Assembly: GCA_903644035.1 (NCBI GenBank)
Contig: CAHJXG010000309.1
Span: 1-11,778, forward strand
Direction: 5' to 3'
DNA: 11,778 bases
Source of the DNA: Rhodospirillales bacterium
GTDB taxonomy: Bacteria; Pseudomonadota; Alphaproteobacteria; Acetobacterales; Acetobacteraceae
Shown here piece by piece: positions 6,415 to 11,778 of this stretch. Made by a program: the position numbers and the translations under genes. Each line of letters opens with the position of its first letter. The first letter of the stretch is position 1. Below the pieces are notes generated by a model, which had not been told where the DNA came from, searched no databases, and saw nothing but the letters and a program-made list of their open reading frames with translations.

Positions 6415-7386
6415 TTGAAGATTTGCATCTTCGGCGCAGGTGCCATCGGCGGGTTCATCGCGGGCTACATGGCGCGCGGCGGCGTCGATGTGTCGGTCGT
6501 CGCGCGCGGGCCGCACCTCCAGGCCATCCGCACCAACGGACTGACCGTCGAGGCGCCTGACGAACGCTTCACCGTCCAGGTGCATGCCAGCGACAACCCG
6601 GCAGACCTCGGCACGCAGGACGGCGTGCTGGTCTGCCTGAAGGCGCCCGGGCTGCGCGCGGCTGCGGGGATGGCGCCTCTGCTGCGGCCGGACACCCCCG
6701 TCGCCTTCCTGACGAACGGCGTCCCGTGGTGGTACTTCCACGGCCATGGCGGCACCCTCGACGGGCACCGCCTGCCTTTGCTGGACCCGGACGACGTCCT
6801 CTGGACCACGATCGGGCCGGAGCGGACCGTCGGCGGCATTGCCTGGCCGGCCTCCGCCGTGCCGGAGCCTGGGTTGATCCGCGTGCGCGGGCCCAAGATG
6901 CGCGGCACCGTGCTCGGTCCGCTCGACGGCACGGTCACCCCGGGCATCCGGGTTCTCGAGCAGGCGTTCCAGGCAGCCGACCTGCCGGTCAGCGTGGATG
7001 TCGAGATCCGTGATCGGATCTGGGAGAAGATCGCGTTCAACCTCAGCGCCGGGCCGATGTGCGTGCTGACGGAGACGCCGGTCAGCGCGACGCAGGAGGA
7101 GGCGGCGCTGGTGGCCGCGTCGCGCCAGCTCATGGCGGAAACCCGGTCGCTGATCGCCGCCCTGGGCCGCCACGCGACCATAGATGTCGAGCAGATCCTT
7201 GCGGTCAACCGTTCGCTCGGCCATCGGCCCAGCATCCTGCAGGATCTTCTCGTGCGACGGCCGATGGAGGTCGACGCGCTCTATACCGTGCCGCTGCAAC
7301 TGGCCGCCGCGACCGGCACGAGCATGCCGACGCTCGAACTGCTCGCCGCCCTGATCCGGACGAAGGTCAAGGGCCTCTCAGCCTGA
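6415..7386 (+). CDS. Ketopantoate reductase family (ApbA/PanE-like) oxidoreductase
   Basis: The NAD(P)H-dependent oxidoreductase has 323 residues, slightly above E. coli PanE. The start is TTG 6415, placing the GAGAIGG dinucleotide motif at residues 7-13. Other hallmarks are CLKAPG, the TNGVPWWYF stretch common in ApbA-like paralogues, WEKIAFN with the lysine and asparagine equivalent to PanE K176 and N180, and the C-terminal SILQDLLVRRPMEVDAL with the substrate-domain glutamate. The catalytic set appears complete. In E. coli the reaction is 2-dehydropantoate to pantoate; here catabolic context (RraA-fold protein, importer) suggests another 2-oxo or 2-hydroxy acid, which is inference. It is probably the first gene of the operon that runs to the window end. 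Confidence 0.88.
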   Translation: MKICIFGAGAIGGFIAGYMARGGVDVSVVARGPHLQAIRTNGLTVEAPDERFTVQVHASDNPADLGTQDGVLVCLKAPGLRAAAGMAPLLRPDTPVAFLTNGVPWWYFHGHGGTLDGHRLPLLDPDDVLWTTIGPERTVGGIAWPASAVPEPGLIRVRGPKMRGTVLGPLDGTVTPGIRVLEQAFQAADLPVSVDVEIRDRIWEKIAFNLSAGPMCVLTETPVSATQEEAALVAASRQLMAETRSLIAALGRHATIDVEQILAVNRSLGHRPSILQDLLVRRPMEVDALYTVPLQLAAATGTSMPTLELLAALIRTKVKGLSA

Positions 7387-7431
7387 CGCGTCGCAGGATG
7401 CATCCCCCTTTCGAACCGTGGAGAAACCCTG

Positions 7432-8094
7432 ATGGCCCGCTATGACCTGGCGCCGATGCCCACGCCGATCAGCACCGAGGTGCTCTCCCTGCTGGAGCAG
7501 GCCGAGACGGCGACGGTCGGCCATTGGCGCCAGTGGGGTTTCTGCGACCGCCGCATCCGGCCGCTGCTGGGCAACCGCCGCGTGGCGGGCACTGCGGTCA
7601 CCGTGGCGATTCCCGGGCCGGACAGCACCTTGCTGCATCACGCGCTGGGACTGCTGCGGCCTGGCGACGTGCTGGTGGTGGACCGGCTGGGCGACGACCG
7701 CCACGCGTGCTGGGGCGGCGGCGTCACGGTCGCGGCAAAGGCGGCGGGCGCGAAGGCCGGTGTGGTCGACGGTCCCTGCACGGACCTCGAGGAGATCCAA
7801 AGCTCCGACTTTCCGGTCTGGTGCCGCGGCCTCGCGCCCATCACCACCCGCGTCTATGACTTGGGCGGCATGTTGAACCGGCCGGTCTCAGTCGGCGGCA
7901 CGGTCGTCATGCCCGGCGACGCGGTGCTGTGCGACGGCGCCGGCGTGCTGATCCTGCCGCCGGGCGAGGCGGAGGCCGAGGCGCGACAGGCGATTGCCCG
8001 GCAGGAGCGGGGGCGCGCGATCGAGGCCCGGGTGCAGGGCGGCGCCAAGCTCGGCGAGCTCAGCGGCGCCACGGCGAAGGTTCTGGCGGCCTGA
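7432..8094 (+). CDS. RraA/HMG-aldolase-fold family protein with altered R-D motif
   Basis: The 220-residue protein has the RraA/dimethylmenaquinone methyltransferase-like fold, including GDVLVVDRLGD, the glycine loop CWGGGVTVAAKAAGAKAGVVDG, and the VMPGDAVLCDGAGVLILPP strand near the end. Class II pyruvate aldolases of this fold (HMG/CHA aldolase) carry G-x20-R-D-x2-E/D, where Arg binds the pyruvyl substrate and Asp the metal. Here the motif reads G96-x20-T117-D118-L-E-E121, so the metal-site aspartate is kept but arginine is replaced by threonine. Ordinary pyruvate aldolase chemistry is therefore doubtful; a different lyase or a non-catalytic role is possible. GGAGA lies 7 nt before ATG 7432. 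The gene is 45 nt after the reductase and 11 nt before the binding protein, consistent with one operon. Confidence 0.85.
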   Translation: MARYDLAPMPTPISTEVLSLLEQAETATVGHWRQWGFCDRRIRPLLGNRRVAGTAVTVAIPGPDSTLLHHALGLLRPGDVLVVDRLGDDRHACWGGGVTVAAKAAGAKAGVVDGPCTDLEEIQSSDFPVWCRGLAPITTRVYDLGGMLNRPVSVGGTVVMPGDAVLCDGAGVLILPPGEAEAEARQAIARQERGRAIEARVQGGAKLGELSGATAKVLAA

Positions 8095-8105
8095 TGGGAG
8101 GCGTC

Positions 8106-9161
8106 ATGGACAAGCCACGTATGATCACGGCGTTCCTGGCCGTGCTGAACGTCCTGGCCGCGCCGCATGCCGCAACGGCGCAACCGGCCGCGGCGCAGGT
8201 CATGTCCTACTCGGACGCCGCCTTCCAGGACAACTACAGCGCGGTGGTGATCGATCCCTACAACAGGCAGGGCGGACCGCAGGCGGCCTTTGTCGGGGTG
8301 CTGAACTCGGCCGCGATCCTCGGGGCGCTTCGTACTCAACGGACGAGTCCACAGGCCGACGTCGCCATCATGGACTCAACCACCGCTGCCATCGCCTGCA
8401 AGGAGGGGCTGCTGGAACCGATTGGCCCGGAGCTGCAGCCGATCCTCGACCAGCTCGACCCCCAGGCGAAGGCCGCAGGCGAGTGCGGCGCTGGGGTCAC
8501 CTTCGACCATCTCGTCGTGGCCTATGACGCCGCGCTGGTCACGCCGGCCCCGGCGTCGGTGCGGGCGATGCTGGCCCCTCAGTGGCGCGGGAAGGTCTCG
8601 CTGCAGGGACCGCCGAACATCCAGGCCCTCGCGCTGACGGCGATCCTGGCCCATGCGGATTCGGGGGATTGGCGCAATGCGGACGGAGCGTTCCGTCTGT
8701 TGAAGGAGATCGCGCCGCAGGTCCAGACGTTCGAGCCGCAGCCGGACCCCTACACCCTGATCCTGAACGGGACGCTGGCCTTCGCGACCAGCTGGAACGC
8801 CCGCGCCCAGCTCTACAGCGACCGTTCGGGCGGACGGCTGGGCGTGATGCTGCCCGCCGAAGGCACGGTCCTGCAGGTCAACACGATCAGCCTGGTGAAG
8901 GGCGCCCCGAGCCGCGCGGCGGGGCTTGCGTTCATCCGTCACGCGCTGTCGCCGCCGGCGCAGAAGGCGTTCGCAGAGCGCATGTTCTACGGACCGACGA
9001 ACCTGTCCGCCCAGGTCAGCCCGGAGGCGGCCGCCCGGACGGCCGCCTCGGCGGTGGACAAGGCTCGGGTCATCCCGGTGGACTGGAACGAGGTGATCAA
9101 GCTGCGGGACGCCTGGACGCGGCGCTGGCGCCGGGACGTCATTGCGGCAGGCGGGCGTTGA
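8106..9161 (+). CDS. Polyamine-type ABC transporter substrate-binding protein (PotD/PotF-like, SBP family 1)
   Basis: The 351-residue periplasmic binding protein has a Sec signal peptide (MDKPRM, hydrophobic stretch, cut likely after ATA at residue 25). The mature part shows the group's typical late motifs: a LPAEGTVLQVNTISLVKGAP-like block, AGLAFIRHALSPPAQKAF, and YGPTN. The group includes spermidine/putrescine, iron and other small-solute binders. The ligand is not readable. ATG 8106 is preferred because GGGAGG ends 4 nt before it; ATG 8094, overlapping the previous stop, is an alternative. It heads a four-gene importer set in the order binding protein, ATPase, permease, permease. Confidence 0.88.
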   Translation: MDKPRMITAFLAVLNVLAAPHAATAQPAAAQVMSYSDAAFQDNYSAVVIDPYNRQGGPQAAFVGVLNSAAILGALRTQRTSPQADVAIMDSTTAAIACKEGLLEPIGPELQPILDQLDPQAKAAGECGAGVTFDHLVVAYDAALVTPAPASVRAMLAPQWRGKVSLQGPPNIQALALTAILAHADSGDWRNADGAFRLLKEIAPQVQTFEPQPDPYTLILNGTLAFATSWNARAQLYSDRSGGRLGVMLPAEGTVLQVNTISLVKGAPSRAAGLAFIRHALSPPAQKAFAERMFYGPTNLSAQVSPEAAARTAASAVDKARVIPVDWNEVIKLRDAWTRRWRRDVIAAGGR

Positions 9162-9175
9162 GCGGCTCTGTCCTG

Positions 9176-10222
9176 ATGCTTGACCGGCTCAATCGCAGCT
9201 ATGGCGGTGTCCCCGTCGTGCAGGACCTCTCGCTGGAGGCGCCGGGCGGCGCGTTCGTGGCGCTCCTCGGTCCGTCAGGCTGCGGCAAGACCACGACGTT
9301 GCGCATGGTCGCGGGACTTGACCGGCCGGATAGCGGCCGGGTGATGGTGGCGGGCCGGGACATCACCGCGCTCCCGCCGCATCGTCGCAACGTGGGCATG
9401 GTCTTCCAATCATATGCCTTGTTTCCGCACCTGACGGTGCGGTCCAACGTGGGTTTCGGCCTTCGCATGGCGGGGGTGGGCCGGTCGGAACGGAACCGCA
9501 GGGCGATGGACGCGCTCGGCATGGTGGGGCTGACCGACCACGCCGGGAAGAAGCCGCGCCAGCTCTCGGGAGGTCAGCAGCAGCGGGTGGCCGTGGCCCG
9601 CGCGCTCGCGATCGAGCCGGCCCTGCTTCTGCTCGACGAACCCCTGTCCGCGCTCGACGCGAAGCTGCGGGAGGAGCTGCGGGTCGAGATGCGCCTCCTC
9701 CAAAGACGGGTCGGTGCGACGGCGCTGTTCGTCACGCATGACCAGGCGGAGGCGCTGGCGATGGCGGACCTGGTCGCGGTCATGCAGTCGGGCCGCATCG
9801 TTCAGCTTGCCCCGCCGGAAGAGGTGTTCGAACGCCCGGCCACTGCATACGTCGCGGGGTTCGTCGGTCGCAGCGCCCGCCTGCAGGGCACGCTTCGGCT
9901 CGGCGTCATCGAGGCAGGCACGCTCCAGCTGCGGGTGTCCCGGCTGCCGCCGGGCCTGGGCGAAGGCAGCCCGGCGCACGTGTTCGTCCGGCCGCACCGC
10001 ATCCGCCTGCTGGCGACCGGGGCCAGCGCGGACAACGTGATCGAGGGAACGATCCTCGCGCTCGACTATACCGGCGAGACGGTGCGCGTGGTGGTCGGCA
10101 CGTCGCTCGGACAGGTGCCGGTCGACCTCTCCACGAACGACGGCGCCTGGCATGCCGTCCGACCGGGCGGTCCAGTCCGGCTGGGCTGGCGAGCCGACGA
10201 CAGCCTATGCTTCCCGCTTTAG
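9176..10222 (+). CDS. Polyamine-type ABC transporter ATPase (PotA-like)
   Basis: The cytoplasmic ATPase energises the importer. The 348 residues show Walker A GPSGCGKT at 32-39, Q-loop VFQSYALFPH with Q78, signature LSGGQ at 130-134, Walker B ending D154-E155, D-loop SALD, and switch H188 in VTHD. A C-terminal TOBE domain follows (about 280-345), as in PotA/FbpC/MalK proteins. All catalytic residues are present. ATG 9176 gives the canonical MLDRLNRSYGG start 14 nt after the binding-protein stop. TTG 9158, which overlaps that stop by 4 nt, is an alternative. No clear Shine-Dalgarno precedes either, so translational coupling is likely. The 3' end overlaps the next permease by 16 nt. Confidence 0.95.
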   Translation: MLDRLNRSYGGVPVVQDLSLEAPGGAFVALLGPSGCGKTTTLRMVAGLDRPDSGRVMVAGRDITALPPHRRNVGMVFQSYALFPHLTVRSNVGFGLRMAGVGRSERNRRAMDALGMVGLTDHAGKKPRQLSGGQQQRVAVARALAIEPALLLLDEPLSALDAKLREELRVEMRLLQRRVGATALFVTHDQAEALAMADLVAVMQSGRIVQLAPPEEVFERPATAYVAGFVGRSARLQGTLRLGVIEAGTLQLRVSRLPPGLGEGSPAHVFVRPHRIRLLATGASADNVIEGTILALDYTGETVRVVVGTSLGQVPVDLSTNDGAWHAVRPGGPVRLGWRADDSLCFPL

Positions 10223-11055
10223 GGCGCCGCGCCGCCGGCTGGCTCCTCTGCGCCCCGGCCCTGGCGGTTCTGACGGCGGCGTTCGGGTGGCCGATGCTGC
10301 TGCTGCTCCGGATGAGCCTGAACACGACCGACAGCGACGGCGTGCTGGTGCCGGGCCTTTCGATGTCGACCTACGACAGTCTCGCGACGAGCCGGGACAC
10401 GTGGCTCCTGTCGCTCGACAGCCTGCGCCTGGCCGCCGTCTCGGCGAGCGTCGCGCTGCTGCTGTGCTACCCGATGGCGCTGCTGGTGTTCCGCAGCCGG
10501 TCACGGTTCCGGGCCTTGCTGGCCATCGCCGCGGTGGCACCCCTCCTGGTGTCGGGCACCGTCAGGGTGATCGGCTGGCTGGCACTCCTTGGTGACAATG
10601 GAATGGTGAACAGCGGATTGCGGCTGGTGGGCCTGTCGCCCGTGGCGCTGATCAACAACTGGACCGGGGTGCAGATCGGCCTGAGCGAGAGCGTCATGCC
10701 CTACACGGTCCTGACGCTTCTGGCGGGCTTCGGCCGCCTCGACGTCCGGCTGGAGGAGGCAGCAGCGACGCTGGGCGCCCGGCCGCTGCGCGCCTTCTGG
10801 GCGGTGACGTTCCCGTTGACGCTGCCCGCTGCGCTCGGCGCCTGGCTGCTGGCGTTCGTCCTGGGCGTCTCCGCGTTCGTGACGCCGAAGCTGATGGGCG
10901 GTGGGCGGGTTTTCGTGCTGTCGACCCAGATCTACGACGCCGCGACCCAGACGCTCGATTGGCCCGCCGCGTCGGCGCTGTCCGTCTACGTGCTGCTCAT
11001 GCTTCTTCTGTTCCTGTTGGCCCAGTCTGCACTCAACCGGCTGGCCACGTCGTGA
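10207..11055 (+). CDS. ABC transporter permease, PotB-like
   Basis: The inner-membrane permease has 282 residues. By eye there are six hydrophobic segments, beginning with WLLCAPALAVLTAAFGWPML near residue 12. The cytoplasmic EAA loop, EEAAATLGARPLRAFWAVTFPL, starts at residue 183 and docks on the ATPase. Long periplasmic sequence between the first two segments fits the PotB/binding-protein-dependent permease I type. The start ATG overlaps the ATPase gene by 16 nt and the stop overlaps the next GTG by 4 nt, so translation of the three is coupled. Confidence 0.92.
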   Translation: MLPALGRRAAGWLLCAPALAVLTAAFGWPMLLLLRMSLNTTDSDGVLVPGLSMSTYDSLATSRDTWLLSLDSLRLAAVSASVALLLCYPMALLVFRSRSRFRALLAIAAVAPLLVSGTVRVIGWLALLGDNGMVNSGLRLVGLSPVALINNWTGVQIGLSESVMPYTVLTLLAGFGRLDVRLEEAAATLGARPLRAFWAVTFPLTLPAALGAWLLAFVLGVSAFVTPKLMGGGRVFVLSTQIYDAATQTLDWPAASALSVYVLLMLLLFLLAQSALNRLATS

Positions 11056-11778
11056 GCGTCGGTCCGGCCACGCGCGTGCTGGCCGCCGCAGGTTACGCCT
11101 TCCTCCTGGCGCCGCTGCTGGTCGTGCTGCTGCTCGGCTTCTCGTCGGGAGCGTATCTCTCGTTTCCGCCGCCGGGGTGGACCTTCCGCTGGTACGGCGC
11201 GCTGCTCGGGAATGCCGAGTTGCGCCAGGCGGCGGGCAGCAGCGCGATCCTGGCGGCGGTCGTCACCCTGGTGTCGCTGGCGGTCGGGGTTCCCGCGGCG
11301 CTGGCCGTGACGCGATCCATGGCGCCGCGGGTCGTCGTGACCCTGCTGTCCTTGCCGCTGCTGCTGCCCACGCTGGTCATCGGCCTGGGGCTGATCATGG
11401 TGCTGCAGCCGCTGGGCCTGCTGGCGACCTGGGTCGGGCTGTCGCTCGGCCACCTCGCGGTGGTGCTGCCCTTCACCGTCCGGCTGATGGCCGCCTCCTT
11501 CGCGACGCGGTCCCCTGACCTTGAGGATGCGGCCGCGACGCTGGGCGCCTCCGCCCTGCGCGGCTTCCTGCACGTCACCTTGCCGCTGGCGGTCCCGGGC
11601 ATTGTCGCCGCCGCGACATTGTCGTTCTTGCTGAGCTTCGACGAGACCGTGATCAGCCTGTTCCTGGCCGGGCCGAGGCTGACCACCTTGCCGGTCGCGC
11701 TTTTCCACTACGTGGAGCACAGGGCTGACCCGCTCGTTGCCGCACTGGCCGGCATGCTGACCCTGCTCGCGGTGGCGA
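11052..11778 (+). CDS. ABC transporter permease, PotC-like (3' truncated by window end)
   Basis: GTG 11052 overlaps the previous TGA in a GTGA, and the frame is open to the end of the window (242 complete codons seen). The protein has an N-terminal membrane segment, then PPPGWTFRWYGALL as in PotC-type permeases. Its EAA loop, EDAAATLGASALRGFLHVTLPL, starts at residue 158. The FLLSFDETVISLFLAGP block is characteristic of this permease. It pairs with the PotB-like protein to form the membrane channel. Only the last segment is likely missing. Confidence 0.92.
   Translation, partial: MSVGPATRVLAAAGYAFLLAPLLVVLLLGFSSGAYLSFPPPGWTFRWYGALLGNAELRQAAGSSAILAAVVTLVSLAVGVPAALAVTRSMAPRVVVTLLSLPLLLPTLVIGLGLIMVLQPLGLLATWVGLSLGHLAVVLPFTVRLMAASFATRSPDLEDAAATLGASALRGFLHVTLPLAVPGIVAAATLSFLLSFDETVISLFLAGPRLTTLPVALFHYVEHRADPLVAALAGMLTLLAVA

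Noticed and set aside
9185..9206. A third GGCTCAAT followed by TATGGCG at the start of the ATPase gene, resembling 744-760
   Set aside because: It lies inside conserved coding sequence (RLNRSYGG) and the spacing differs by 3 nt from copy 1. TACCGGTCCT is absent, so coincidence is more likely than a third operator.

Overview
The window is GC-rich throughout and every gene I can support reads on the + strand. The codon preference (G or C at most third positions) and the protein families point to an alphaproteobacterium. The style of the twin-arginine substrate-binding protein resembles Rhodospirillales/Acetobacteraceae, but that placement is inference. I see no phage, insertion sequence, tRNA, rRNA or CRISPR.

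Layout. (1) 1-699 is the 3' end of a MocR/PdxR-type regulator, the aminotransferase-like domain of a GntR-MocR protein. (2) 829-4162 is a tight three-gene redox cassette. Its first gene is an unusual fusion of an FMN-binding split-barrel domain (PNPOx/NimA-like) with a putidaredoxin-type [2Fe-2S] ferredoxin. The second is a BphA4/putidaredoxin-reductase-type FAD enzyme whose start may overlap the first gene. The third is a short-chain dehydrogenase beginning 6 nt after the reductase stop. (3) 4428-6017 is a Tat-exported family 5 (peptide/nickel type) substrate-binding protein with no matching permeases in view. (4) 6018-6414 is a 397-nt gap with no gene I can support. (5) 6415-11778 is a probable operon: a ketopantoate-reductase-like oxidoreductase, an RraA/HMG-aldolase-fold protein with an altered catalytic motif, and a complete polyamine-type ABC importer (binding protein, ATPase, two permeases, the last cut by the window edge).

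How it may work together (inference). The reductase could pass NAD(P)H electrons through FAD to the [2Fe-2S] domain and on to the FMN domain in the same polypeptide. This would be a putidaredoxin-like chain in which a flavin domain takes the place of the usual P450 or oxygenase. The downstream genes look like uptake and processing of a small organic compound, perhaps an amine- or carboxylate-containing one. I cannot name the substrate.

The most unexpected non-coding signal is a two-block motif, GGCTCAA-N12-TACCGGTCCT-N2-CGG. It occurs at identical spacing before the redox cassette (744-777) and before the family 5 binding protein (4212-4245). An 11-bp sequence, ATTGGCTCAAT, overlaps the first copy, and its exact reverse complement lies at 4269-4279 over a candidate -10 element. 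This suggests that both transcription units are controlled by one regulator, possibly the adjacent MocR protein.
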